Assembly: GCA_963920705.1 (NCBI GenBank) | Contig: OY987226.1 | Location: 13,270,501-13,334,500, forward strand | Direction: 5' to 3' | From: Odiellus spinosus | Taxonomy: Eukaryota > Arthropoda > Arachnida > Opiliones > Phalangiidae | DNA: 64,000 nucleotides | Shown here: positions 37,729 through 49,800 of the stretch, piece after piece | How positions within the stretch are numbered: position 1 is the stretch's first letter | Layout: each line of letters begins with the position of its first letter | The notes under the pieces: generated by a model | The model's database searches: none | What the model saw: only the letters and a program-made list of their open reading frames with translations | Told to the model about the DNA's origin: nothing | Translations under genes and position numbers: made by a program

Positions 37729-37736
37729 TGACGTCA
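37729..37736. promoter_or_regulatory. CRE/ATF palindrome TGACGTCA
   Basis: Perfect TGACGTCA followed by a CpG cluster (CGCGCGCGTCGAC). It lies about 630 bp before the candidate start of the repeat ORF at 38362, in the CpG-richest part of this neighbourhood. Confidence 0.3.
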
Positions 37737-37820
37737 CGCGCGCGTCGACAGCTTCGGGATTTTTTTGAAAAGGAAATTCGCATGTATTTTACGACAGCAC
37801 AGTGTAGAGGTATATCAAAT

Positions 37821-38100
37821 CAAGGAGGATTAGACAAGGAGAAGAAATGTGGGGACGGCGCGGTTCCTACTGCGTCGGCCTAAACTCCCACTCTGGGAGA
37901 ACGGGGGTAGAGACGTTTCGTGGTAAAATGTTGTCGCGTGAGTAAAACGAATCCTTTATGAGACGCGCTAGCTAGCGACCACGTGACAACAGTTTACCTC
38001 GAGAATTTCCTATCCCCCTTTCCACCCGAGTGGGAGGTTGGCTCTTCTCTCTCTAACTCAACGCAGCCCCACATTTCCTCTCCTTGTCTAATCCTCCTTG
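37821..38100. mobile_element. 280 bp MITE with 7 bp target duplication (family F)
   Basis: Terminal inverted repeats CAAGGAGGATTAGACAAGGA (37821) and its complement ending at 38100, extending inward to ATGTGGGG/CCCCACAT. ATCAAAT flanks both sides (37814-37820 and 38101-38107). The ends and duplication length suggest a hAT-like origin, which is inference since hAT duplications are normally 8 bp. No coding frame. Confidence 0.9.
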
Positions 38101-38220
38101 ATCAAATTTATAAATAATGTTTGGCGCGAGACGAAGTCCGAATTGAGCCAAGTTGCATGAGTCATAGCCTCGATCACGCGCTCGCGAATATTCCAACCGT
38201 TAGTTTAAAATTCACGCGCA

Positions 38221-38231
38221 GCCGCCATTTT
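38221..38231 (-). promoter_or_regulatory. YY1/Pho-like motif near a possible transcription start
   Basis: GCCGCCATTTT (AAAATGGCGGC on the other strand) agrees with the YY1 consensus. This motif is typically found close to transcription starts. It sits in a CpG-rich stretch (38170-38235) about 130 bp before the candidate ATG at 38362. Confidence 0.35.
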
Positions 38232-38361
38232 GAAGTTTAAACCCATACTCTGAACAGCTCTTATTTTAGCTCCGTAAGTTTTGAAATTTTAGTGTTATAC
38301 AATAACCCATAAAACTAACTCTGAATTTTCTTTGTTTAGTTTCTCCAGACTGACTCGAATA

Positions 38362-40973
38362 ATGGAATCTTCCAGAATGGATTTAAGGAGATGCCCGCTG
38401 TGCGTTAATCGGAATGTAAGTGATTTTTTTGATTTAACTAATCCTGGGTTTTCCCTTTTTAACCCGCAAGGGTTCCCCCTTAATTTCGATTCGCAAGGGT
38501 TCCCCCTTAATTTCGATTCGCAAGGGTTCCCCCTTAATTTCGATTCGCAAGGGTTCCCCTTAATTTCGATTCGCAAGGGTTCCCCCTTAATTTCGATTCG
38601 CAAGGGTTCCCCCTTAATTTCGATTCGCAAGGGTTCCCCCTTAATTTCGATTCGCAAGGGTTCCCCCTTAATTTCGATTCGCAAGGGTTCCCCCTTAATT
38701 TCGATTCGCAAGGGTTCCCCCTTAATTTCGATTCGCAAGGGTTCCCCCTTAATTTCGATTCGCAAGGGTTCCCCCTTAATTTCGATTCGCAAGGGTTCCC
38801 CCTTAATTTCGATTCGCAAGGGTTCCCCCTTAATTTCGATTCGCAAGGGTTCCCCCTTAATTTCGATTCGCAAGGGTTCCCCTTAATTTCGATTCGCAAG
38901 GGTTCCCCCTTAATTTCGATTCGCAAGGGTTCCCCCTTAATTTCGATTCGCAAGGGTTCCCCCTTAATTTCGATTCGCAAGGGTTCCCCCTTAATTTCGA
39001 TTCGCAAGGGTTCCCCCTTAATTTCGATTCGCAAGGGTTCCCCCTTAATTTCGATTCGCAAGGGTTCCCCCTTAATTTCGATTCGCAAGGGTTCCCCCTT
39101 AATTTCGATTCGCAAGGGTTCCCCCTTAATTTCGATTCGCAAGGGTTCCCCCTTAATTTCGATTCGCAAGGGTTCCCCCTTAATTTCGATTCGCAAGGGT
39201 TCCCCCTTAATTTCGATTCGCAAGGGTTCCCCCTTAATTTCGATTCGCAAGGGTTCCCCCTTAATTTCGATTCGCAAGGGTTCCCCCTTAATTTCGATTC
39301 GCAAGGGTTCCCCCTTAATTTCGATTCGCAAGGGTTCCCCCTTAATTTCGATTCGCAAGGGTTCCCCCTTAATTTCGATTCGCAAGGGTTCCCCCTTAAT
39401 TTCGATTCGCAAGGGTTCCCCCTTAATTTCGATTCGCAAGGGTTCCCCCTTAATTTCGATTCGCAAGGGTTCCCCTTAATTTCGATTCGCAAGGGTTCCC
39501 CCTTAATTTCGATTCGCAAGGGTTCCCCCTTAATTTCGATTCGCAAGGGTTCCCCCTTAATTTCGATTCGCAAGGGTTCCCCCTTAATTTCGATTCGCAA
39601 GGGTTCCCCCTTAATTTCGATTCGCAAGGGTTCCCCCTTAATTTCGATTCGCAAGGGTTCCCCCTTAATTTCGATTCGCAAGGGTTCCCCCTTAATTTCG
39701 ATTCGCAAGGGTTCCCCCTTAATTTCGATTCGCAAGGGTTCCCCCTTAATTTCGATTCGCAAGGGTTCCCCCTTAATTTCGATTCGCAAGGGTTCCCCCT
39801 TAATTTCGATTCGCAAGGGTTCCCCCTTAATTTCGATTTTCGCAAGGGTTCCCCCTTAATTTCGATTCGCAAGGGTTCCCCCTTAATTTCGATTCGCAAG
39901 GGTTCCCCCTTAATTTCGATTCGCAAGGGTTCCCCCTTAATTTCGATTCGCAAGGGTTCCCCCTTAATTTCGATTCGCAAGGGTTCCCCCTTAATTTCGA
40001 TTCGCAAGGGTTCCCCCTTAATTTCGATTCGCAAGGGTTCCCCCTTAATTTCGATTCGCAAGGGTTCCCCCTTAATTTCGATTCGCAAGGGTTCCCCCTT
40101 AATTTCGATTCGCAAGGGTTCCCCCTTAATTTCGATTCGCAAGGGTTTCCCCTTAATTTCGATTCGCAAGGGTTTCCCCTTAATTTCGATTCGGAAGGGT
40201 TCCCCCTTAATTTCGACTCGGAAGGGTTCCCCCTTAATTTCGACTCGGAAGGGTTCCCCCTTAATTTCGATTCGGAAGGGTTCCCCCTTAATTTCGATTC
40301 GGAAGGGTTCCCCCTTAATTTCGACTCGGAAGGGTTCCCCCTTAATTTCGACTCGGAAGGGTTCCCCCTTAATTTCGACTCGGAAGGGTTCCCCCTTAAT
40401 TTCGACTCGGAAGGGTTCCCCCTTAATTTCGACTCGGAAGGGTTCCCCCTTAATTTCGACTCGGAAGGGTTCCCCCTTAATTTAGACTCGGAAGGGTTCC
40501 CCCTTAATTTAGACTCGGAAGGGTTCCCCCTTAATTTAGACTCGGAAGGGTTCCCCCTTAATTTAGACCCGCAAGGGTTCCCCCTTAATTTAGACCCGCA
40601 AGGGCTCCCCCTTAATTTAGACCCGCAAGGGCTCCCCCTTAATTTAGACCCGCAAGGGTTCCCCCTTAATTTAGACTCGCAAGAGTTCCCCCTTAATTTA
40701 GACTCGCAAGAGTTCCCCCTTAATTTAGACTCGCAAGAGTTTCCCCTTAATTTAGACCCGCATGAGTTTCCTATTAATTTAGACCCGCATGGGTTTCCCC
40801 GTTTAGACCCTCAAGGGTTCCCCCTTAATTTAGACTCGCAAGAGTTTCCCCTTAATTTAGACCCGCATGGATTTCCCCTTTTAGACCCTCAAGGGTTTCC
40901 TCTTAATTCATACCCGCAAGGGTATCCCCTTTTAGACCCGCAAGGGTATCCCACTCTGAAAAATTGTTTGTAA
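38362..40973 (+). CDS. candidate repeat-protein ORF (about 870 codons of QGFPLNFDS repeats), frame broken by four small indels in this sequence
   Basis: ATG 38362 opens a leader MESSRMDLRRCPLCVNRN with a CPLC pair. A diverged unit (NPGFSLFNP) follows, then about 92 nine-residue repeats, QGFPLNFDS. Right-edge variants read QEFPLNLDP or HGFPLLDP, ending in TLKNCL and TAA 40971-40973. Within the right edge (40170-40970) indels are 3 bp and only this frame stays open. The core carries C5 to C4 deletions at 38556, 38879 and 39472 and a 2 bp insertion near 39836. Correcting these puts both edges in one frame (2505 bp from the first CAA to the stop). An acceptor-like TTTCTTTGTTTAG ends at 38339 and a donor-like GTAAGT at 38416, so the leader could belong to a spliced gene. 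Function unknown. Alternatives: non-coding satellite, or a decayed gene. Confidence 0.42.
38467..40955. repeat. 27 bp tandem array, about 92 copies
   Basis: The unit begins CAAGGGTTCCCCCTTAATTT and continues CGATTCG. Copies are almost identical from 38467 to about 40140, then diverge stepwise rightwards: TCGGAAGG, then GACTCGG, then TTTAGACTCG, then TTTAGACCCG, then units with 3 bp deletions. A homogeneous core with degenerate margins is the pattern left by unequal crossing-over. Long open frames on the - strand (repeat RIEIKGEPL) come from the unit length being divisible by three; they close in the right edge. Confidence 0.98.
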
Positions 40974-41005
40974 TTTTTATTCTAGGGTTGGACCAGCTGT
41001 CGTCG

Positions 41006-41137
41006 AAAAAAAAATATATATATATTATATATATAATAATTAAAAAAAATATATATATAAAAATAAAAAAAATAAAAAAAAGATAAAAATAAAAAAAAAA
41101 TAAAAAAAAAGATAAAAATAAAAAATAAAAAAAATAA
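41006..41137. repeat. AT-only low-complexity tract
   Basis: Runs of TATATATA and AAAATAAAAA with almost no G or C, directly after the repeat ORF and directly before the hairpin at 41138. Confidence 0.9.
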
Positions 41138-41201
41138 GAATATATTTTAAAACCACTTCTCTCATGACTCTAAGTGAGGGAAGTGGATTTAAAATATATT
41201 C
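41138..41201. other. 64 nt near-perfect hairpin
   Basis: Arms 41138-41164 and 41175-41201 (27 nt each) pair with one mismatch and one potential G-U pair on the + transcript; the loop is TGACTCTAAG. The size and regularity resemble an animal microRNA precursor, but the arms are very AU-rich at the base and no family seed was recognised. It could also be a tiny foldback element. Confidence 0.5.
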
Positions 41202-42795
41202 AAATGCTCTTTCTAAGTGCGGCCTCCCCGTGGCGAGAGCGGATAACGTTACTTTTAAAGGTGTCTAGAAATTAATTTTAGAACCTTTAAATCTAACGGC
41301 TAACGGCACTTTCATTAGAGTAGTTTTTAATGTTAAAAGTCGAGTTAAAATTACGTTGTTATTATCCTGTATAGAATCATGTTTAAAAAATTATTTAATA
41401 CTAATTTAATTATAATTTAAGTGTATGAATGGGGTCAAAGCGTTGATAAAATTCAACTGTACCATCATTTTCTACTCCATTTGTTTATTAGCTGTACACC
41501 TAGTCTGTTGAAAGAATTTGAAGGAACTGAAAGCACGAGGCGTGGAAAGCCAAGAGCCAAAACCCAAACTTGAAACAACAATAATTTTCCATCCCACTCC
41601 TTAATTTGTCGTTATTTTTCCTCTACTCTAAAGAAGTTACATATTGGCGAATCGATTAAAAACTCGCGAACTCCAGTTAGTCCCAATTTACTCGTCAACA
41701 CTCTCGCGGCATGGTTCAGTTCGGTTCTATCAGATTTAAGCTCTTCCCTTTCCTAAGAATCATAACGAATTAGATAATCAAGAGATGCCCCTTGAAACTT
41801 TCTTAGAGTCAAAACTTTTTGCTCTTTAGAAGTTGAAATTGCTAGGGGAATTGTGGTTTCTGTTCATAGAATGGTCAACAAAATGATGATATTTCTCCTA
41901 ACACCGATGATCTGGATCGAGTCCGGTTGCAAGTCTACGTTAAAGTGATCTTAAAAACGATTTTTCGATGATTTCCTAATCTCGCAATCTTCATTATTGT
42001 CTGAATATCATTTTAAAATTTTATAGACGTTGATATACTGTCAATATTTAATAGAGTTTTGTGAACCTTCTCACTCAATATAATAAAAAAAAAAAAAAAA
42101 AAACGATAAATTTGTGTAGAATCTTTTAAAGGTGAAACCCAAATAAACAGGAAATGCATTCAAACCATTCGAAAAAAAAAATTTACCGCAGTGAGATTCT
42201 CACAATAAAACAGTTTGTTAGGACCATTGTTAAATAAAATCGGTTTTCACGACGGACCCTAAGCTGTAGCCTAAAATATGAATGCGTTTAGAAAAGGTTT
42301 GGGGAGAAATAGATTCAATACATATCGAAAGATTTATAAATACAAAATATATCCACCCTCAAAGAGGTCTAAATACGCTCGGGATATTTTAATAAATAAT
42401 AAATGTTGAGGTATACATTTATAAGTTGATATAAATTGTCTTTTGCCCTTTTATTGAAAACTATGTATAAAGAAATTTCAAAAAAACTCTAGATTATGGT
42501 TAAAGGGAAATTTGAAGCTAAAAATAGAACAGCTTTTGAATTTATTTTCCGAATCACCATTATGAATTAAATTATTTGAATTTACGCAATTAATTTTAAT
42601 TACAGTAAATATCGTTTTCGTATTGATGGCACGACGTCAACCCAACGAATCAAACAATATAAAAGCCTACTTTACCTATAAGGGGAGGTGTGGCTAAAAT
42701 TTAATACGAATAGAGCGTGGCTAAAAAAAATTTAAGATAAAATTACACGACCCATTAGTTTCGCGCCAAATCTTAGAACTTAACTCCGTATCTCT
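41202..42795. other. intergenic sequence, no gene seen
   Basis: Contains an A19 run (42085-42103) and the TTAAAGGGAAATTTGAAGC block at 42495-42570 shared with 33567-33640. No supportable open frames. Confidence 0.55.
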
Positions 42796-42984
42796 TAAGC
42801 TACGTTCACACTTGACACTTTGAAACCGTTTTCCAACAGTCTTGAAGAATCTAATCGACTATTCAAGAAATTACCTCTATTTCTTGATCAAAGATCTACA
42901 CGCGATTCCACGAAATTTTATTATTTGAACCTTTTCAAACCGCTTCAAATCGGTTTCAAAGTCTCTGGTGTGAACACGGCTTTA
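42796..42984. mobile_element. MITE family E, PIF/Harbinger-like target site
   Basis: Inverted ends AGCTACGTTCACACTTGAC and GGTGTGAACACGGCT, extended by CACTTTGAAACCG and CGGTTTCAAAGT. TTA flanks both sides, which fits the 3 bp TTA/TAA duplications of PIF/Harbinger elements. A one-ended relative is at 29083-29125. The open frame 42820-43029 runs across it and is not a gene. Confidence 0.82.
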
Positions 42985-43454
42985 GAATTGTCTCCACCAG
43001 GTGTCGTGACGCGCGACGGAAACGACTAAGACAGCACGCACGTGCTCGGATTTCGGGACTACCGCCAAAAAACGTTGCGCCAAAAGTCGAATGAGAAAAC
43101 ACTTTTTTCTTATTCTGTATTTTTCGGTTTTATGTAATTTCTTTCACAACTTTCTCAAGATCAAAATTAGCATTTTTCATAAATGTTTTTAAAGGACTAC
43201 TGAATTGAATTTCATTCGTATTTCTTTTGAGGTCAATTGAGTGTTATTATTGTTAAAGGGAGCGTGAAGTAATGAAAGAAATTATTTTTACTTAAGCCTA
43301 AACTCATCGATAAAACTTATCAGAACATCATGGCTAATTTTAATGAATATTTGATGGACTAAATTTTGGCCTAAACGGGCCCCCTACAGATTCCCATTTT
43401 AAATAATTATAAGAAAGACCACGTTTCAATACGTAGAAAACTTTTAATATTTTA

Positions 43455-43829
43455 CCAGAAGTCAATCACTTTATTCCATAAAAGTAAACAAAGCCCCGTA
43501 GCTCAATAATATCAGCAAAGGGCCCGGTACTTAAAACTAGCGAAAAAGTCATCACCCCTGTCTGGTTCGAGTGATTTGGACTATTCCTTGATATTTTGAG
43601 TCGAAAGAGAGGGCGGAATTTAGGTGGGCTGCGGTTGGCTATATGCCCCCCCCCCCTAACTCCGGAATTTCTCCAAAGAGGGACGCTTTCGATTTCACTA
43701 TTTACACCGACTGCGGCCGCTAGAGTGTCTCGAATCAGAATCTGCCGATACATTTACCCGAACCTTTGCTGAAAGTATTCAGCTACGGGGCGTTGTTTAC
43801 TTTTATGGAATGAAGTGACAGACTTTTGA
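43455..43829. mobile_element. MITE family D, copy 1
   Basis: The left arm (TCAATCACTTTATTCCATAA, AGTAAACAAAGCCCCGTAGC) is inverted against the right arm (GCTACGGGGCGTTGTTTACT, TTATGGAATGAAGTGACAGA), about 48 bp each. A C run lies at 43646-43655. The antisense frame 43466-43753 is a by-product. Confidence 0.85.
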
Positions 43830-46800
43830 TTTTACAAATACAAAGATAAATAATGCATGATTTACTAATACAAATATCCACAAGATTATTTTAGGATTTC
43901 TGTCTCAAATGGGTTAAAGGAAAATAATCGAAAAAATTATTTGCCTTATAACAGGGCGTGGCCCCTCAAAAAGAAGAATTGTTTAGCTAATTTTTTATAA
44001 AAACATTTTAAAAAGCCAATAACATTTTGGCGCCTTTAAAAACTATTTGGGTGTCTCTTTTATCTTGACGCATGCCCCTTTATAACTATTCTTCTATTTG
44101 AGTTGAGTTACAAACTTAAAATGGACTCAAATTCCCATATGATAAGTGATTTTTCATTAGGTATGAAGGTTCCTCGCGAGGGTGTAAACTGATATAACTT
44201 TGAAAACTTTGTATACATTTCATAGCCCCTTTAAAAAATGATTAAAACAATACCGTTTTGGTTGTTAGACAAAGGTCGGAGTGTTAAAAACAAGGGCACG
44301 ATGGTGGGAGTGGTTGGTGTATCCGCATATACATAGTCTTGTCTTTTTCTCTACGCACCGCTAGTCAACGGGCTGGGCAGCACGCTTCGCGGCTTTCCAA
44401 CCGGGGATTTAATTAGCATAAATTATATCAACACCGCCGCCGGCCGGCCTGACCACGCTAGAAAGAAACTATACTTCACTATAATACGCGTAAGAGAAAG
44501 TGAGCTCAGAAATTAATAAATACATTTTCGCAATGAGTGTTTACGTGTATATTTTACTTTTGGAAAATTAAGACTTCACGTGATAAGGTTTTTTTTTTCT
44601 TAAATCTCAATAAAGCCCTACTCATACGATACAGACTTTTTCAAATTTGTTTTATGAAACTTAGTCAAACTTCTTCAAATAAAAAGCTTTGTTCGATGGA
44701 GCATATCTACTTGTATAGAGCTCGGAATCGGATAATGAATAACTTTGGATATTCATTGATAACAAAGCCTAGAATTTCTTCCGCCTGTTTCACTGGAAGT
44801 GGGCTCACCTTCTTAGCTTGCAAGGCGAGAGGAAGCCTGGAGGGTGATTTGGTTTCCAGGGTGACAGGCTTTACGAATTCCGAGCTCTATTAAGTACGCA
44901 CTGCAGGAGTGTCCCAAAGAAAGCGAGGGTTTTATTTTAAGTTCTAATTGAATTTGAAACATTTAAATTTCTTTGAAATTGAATTTATGGAAAAACTCGA
45001 TATAACTACATCTAAATATTCTAAAATACTCGAATATTCTAAATATCTACACATATTTAGAACCTTTTTTAGTCACTAAACGCTACTTATATGAAGCAAA
45101 TTCATTTAAATAAACTTAATATCAAGATTTAGTAAATTTTGCGTAGTTGGTAAGGCTGTCCATGATGAAGTTGAAACGCGGAACACCCAACACGCCAAGT
45201 GTCGTAGAAATAAAAATATTTTAAAAGGGGATATAGGCAGTAGATGGCTGGTCATAAAAACGTTTTAATCGACCTTATAATAACCCACAGTCGTAAGTTA
45301 AACTCGCCAAATTCGGCCTTGGGCTATATTTAAAGAGAAAATCTCGTGAAACATATTTAGGTAGGCTTCGTTCGACGACTCTGTGAACTTATATTTGTGC
45401 AACGATTTCCAGAGTATCCGCCTCATTCGCCAGTCTCATTTATATGAATATATTCATGCTTATTTATTTAAACGTAACGCTAGGTGGCTCCACGTTGATA
45501 AGTAAGCTTCTCGAAACTGATTTGGGAATCAGTCTTAAACTGATTCGGCTTCTTCAAGAGCAGACAGATGACAAGGTAATAAATCGGTTAATGAAGGTCA
45601 TGCGTGAACAGACGGTGTTTAAAGCGATTCAGGGCTTTTTTTTAAATATCGGTTTGATTTTACAGTTTGAAATCGATTTATATAGACTAGTGTGAAAGTA
45701 GCTATATGTGTCCATTGTTAATTGTTCTAGTTTTTAGGCACTCATTACCCTCTAGATGGTTACCGTAAAAATATTTGTCAGTAAAAGAGAATATATTCCT
45801 AAGACTTAACCTTTAAGAAAAATAACTCCATTATCCGATTATAGACACTAGCACGTAAGATATAAACGTCAAAACATTATAAAAGGAGACAATGGAGAAA
45901 GCGGGTACCTAGTAGCGTGGATATCGAGTACATTCAAACAATCATTGATAGTAAAACTTCAAACGCGTTAATCATTGTCGCAGCGATATTCACCTATACC
46001 TCTCCATTCAATATAATTCACTTGAACAATAAAAATAGAAGCCCTAGGGGCATATCTCTTATTCTCCCGAATTTAAGACCACGTAGGAACGTTTGAATTC
46101 GGAGATGTAGCTGGAAGGATTTATTCCCAGTACTAATACGATTGGAAAGAAACGCAAGAGCGCCTTTAACACCATTCAACGTCTTAAAACGAACAGATTT
46201 ATGGTAAAACCAAAGTACGAGTAAGGGTGTTTCATTAAAATAAAAAACAGTAACAAGTTTCAGTACGTACAAAACTAGAAATGTCTCCGTCTTATTGCAA
46301 ATACAGTAGGATTTATGGGAATAATGCGTATATAACTTCAGATTTGCAAGTGTTGTTTCAAAGAACAGTAACGAACTCAACTAAATTGAGATGCAAGTAC
46401 AAACCAAGACTTATAATTTATTTCTAAGGTAGCTTTGTATATTCGTTGAAAACTAGTCGTGAAATCCAAGATATTTTTGGTTAAACTTTAAAAAGTACAG
46501 AATTTCTGATGCCTTTCAAAGTTTGTCTTAGTAATGGCCGAGCATTGAGTGAACTGATCAAGCCCCATTTGTTTACGATATTTCATTGGCAACTCAAATT
46601 TCTTTGAAACGGGATTTAGGCTTAGGGAATATTACTCGCGAAATAGATAATTAACTGTAAATAACAGCGAAACCTTTTGAGGGTTATGGCTATATTTTTG
46701 GTATGATTTTTTAACGCATATTTTAACAATTCAAATAGATTAAATATATTTTGTTTTCAAAGTCTGTAGTATTCCTTTAAATTTTTATCAGTATTGAAAC

Positions 46801-49800
46801 GCTTTAGGGCAAGCGAGCGAAAGAATTTCGCCGATATGGGGGTTTATTTAGAATTTTGCTAGAGCCAACTGAGAAGTTGACACGGGTGGAAGTGATGAAT
46901 AGCTAGCAATAGTGGGACGCCTAGTAGCGAGACCCGATTCTTTGTCGTGAAAAGAGACAATAGTTTTTCGGTCAAGCTCAAAGGCTAACAGTTGTAAATC
47001 AATCGCCAGTTTTTATGGCGCCCTTTTTCAGCCACGCCCCTTCACTCCCTCCAAAGCTCATGCCAAGAAGATGAACCGAGAGCCCCAAATATAATGTTTG
47101 AAACAAGATGTCACGTATGAGAATTGCAGGAGTTTTGGCCTACTGTGTTGGGAAGAACTATTAGAACTATTAATCTTACTTACTTTTGTACTAAAGAGAA
47201 TAAAGGTAAGGAATGGAAAATGTTCCCAACACCCGCGTACTGTTATATAGTATTTCCGGTATATCATACGGAGTTACCGGAAATATCGATCCTAAGGTAT
47301 AGATCGTGGATAACGTTTCCTTTCCTCGACTTATTTATTTTTGGTTGTATTTTCCACGTGTAATCTTGGGGCTTTTTCATATGGCGCGTAAACATTAACA
47401 GGTGTTCTCAGTAGAAGAAGCGTGAATGTTACTGCAAATATATCGATTCTAAATTCGATACAGGGTTAATCACGAGGAGGAAAGTGTCTTGATAAGTAGA
47501 TAGCAGATGATATGAAGAAAGGGATTGTAGATGATGCTCATCTTCCGTTATTTCGTTATCTCCTCAATGGTTCCTGCCTCTACAATAACGCATTTAAATT
47601 TAACTATGGCTACGCCTTCGTAAAAGCTTATTTTATTATTTACGAAATTAGGCGGATAATAATTATGAACTTTGTTTCTGGACGCGTATTAATTCTTGTT
47701 TTATAACTCCTTAGATTAACTTTTTCTCACTCCTAATCAGGTCTACAGTACACGTTTGCTTCGAAGAAACAGAATACAGATCGATTAAACATTTACTACA
47801 GAGAATATAGTTCGAAGGGGCAATCCAACCGTATAATGAATGATACTAGATATGAGCCGAGAGGAAAAAAAGAATTTGTAAATGATATGATACCTCTATC
47901 TCTTCAATCCGGAGTCCTATCTCACCCCATCATTAAACCTTTCAATTAAAAGTTAATAGTCTAGAATATAAATTAATAGGTTTTGTTTTGCCACTCACGT
48001 CAGCAACGTCAATTCGAAGAGAACCAAAAATATATTCCTTCTACAATTATGTATGAATTCCTGATTAAACCCATCTTTGAGTAATTTTGCAGAATGTCAT
48101 ATAAGACAAGAGTAAAGAAAGCGAGTGCGAAACCTTGGTAAGATGACCCTTTGTTTCTCAATAGTGTTGAGCGGAACAACAGGATAATCTGATTCCAGCA
48201 ACTATCGACGTATCGATCGTATTCTAATTCATCCTGAAATTACAACAGATACATTTTCCAACTCTTTTTCCGACTCAAAGCGTGGATCAACTTTAACCGT
48301 GTTGAAAACCAAAGTTGAAAAAAAAACCAAAAAAATTTAGCATCGAAAGTCGCCTATTGGATGGATCATGAATGCACCATCAGGAACTTATTTGGTACGA
48401 TCAAAACCAGGTCGTGAATTCAACTGGTAGAAGATTAGGTTCCTGTTCTGCTTCATCCCTAATAAGAATCTAACTTCGTAAGCTATGAAATTTAAAAGTG
48501 ATTCTGACCAATAGCAAAATCAACATGGGGTATTCTTTCTTTGGGACCTTTTTTTTTCGCAAAGTTAACTTTCTAGAGAGTGAGTAAAATTGTAAAAATG
48601 TGACGCTCGCTTTCAAATCCCTATCGTTTCACCTCCCACTTCGCTCCTTTTGTCTTCCTTTGAAGAAGAGCCGGTCGCGAGGGCAGATCCTACAGTCGTA
48701 TCATCGTTGAACACGCTTAAAAACATTCGAAAAGAGTGAATAGGGAGAATGGAATATTGCTTCTATTTAGAACTGAGCAACAATGCAATCGCCAAACATC
48801 GACGATACGTCTTCAATCTTCGACGCCATACTTTACTCCGCACTATTTCTTTTGTGACACTTGACGACTTCATTCTCGAGAATTTTTCACTCAAAAGAAG
48901 AGAAAATTATTCCCGCGCCTCCCGGGTTTTCGCTATCGACAACGAAGAGCTAAATTGTTTTAACTCCTCCTGATAAAATTGGTCTCCTGTAGAACTGGGG
49001 TATACTAAATTTTTGAAATCTTAGAAGAACCAACGTGATACTCGGAGATCATGAGAGTTTGAATTCAATGAGTGCACTGTTGATGCTGAACGTAAGAGTA
49101 ACTTCCCATTCGATTTAGACCCATCAGCTAGTATTCATAGTAAAAAAAATTGTGTTCATGTTTAGACCATTTAGACCCAACTTGTGTGTTCATAGTAAGA
49201 ACATTGACTTGAGTTCGTGGCAAGAACGTTTAGACTGAACTTATATTTCTAATAAGATCATTTTGTTACAATTTGCGTTCACGCTAAGATTATTTTGTTA
49301 CAATATGTGTTCACGTTAAGACCATGGTTTAAAACCCAACTTTTCACGAAAACATTTAAGCAAAACTTATGTTAATGATTAGATTAGTAATAAATTATGC
49401 GATTCATTTTCAATAATACTACTTCAAATTGACAAAAACTGGAGTTAAAACTGAATGCTTTCCGATCGGGTTGTATCTGTGTATCTGTATATACCGACGT
49501 TCAGAATCTTGGAGTGATTTGGTGAGGGGGGGGGGGGATCCCTCGGTAAAGCACGGTGTGCTGTGCTATTTATTCCTATATTTATAGAAGGTCATCAAGT
49601 ATATAGTAAATGGTTGCCAGCTGAAGGTCGTTTATTACCCACTATAGGCCGGACTGTACCAACCAACCAACCGGTATTTTGCTTCCACTCCCTCCAGAAA
49701 CACAAAATCTGTTTCCATATTCATACCCCCCTCCCTCACCAATGTTTTATCTCCATTTCGCCTCCCAGCTAGGTTCTCTTAAAGTGATACTTAAATTTTA

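Noticed and set aside
38534-40169. Long - strand open frames of RIEIKGEPL/SKLRGNPCE repeats in the 27 bp array
   Set aside because: They are shadows of a stop-free 27 bp unit; both - frames close with TAA or TGA in the degenerate right edge and have no unique leader.
38467-40955. CRISPR-like array
   Set aside because: Units are directly adjacent without unique spacers, in a eukaryotic context.
44537-44893. 118-codon frame on +
   Set aside because: Low-complexity Phe/Leu/Lys start and no recognisable domain; no RNA or splice support visible.
46018-46380. 120-codon antisense frame
   Set aside because: Composition looks like translated AT-rich non-coding DNA; no motif or homologue recognised.
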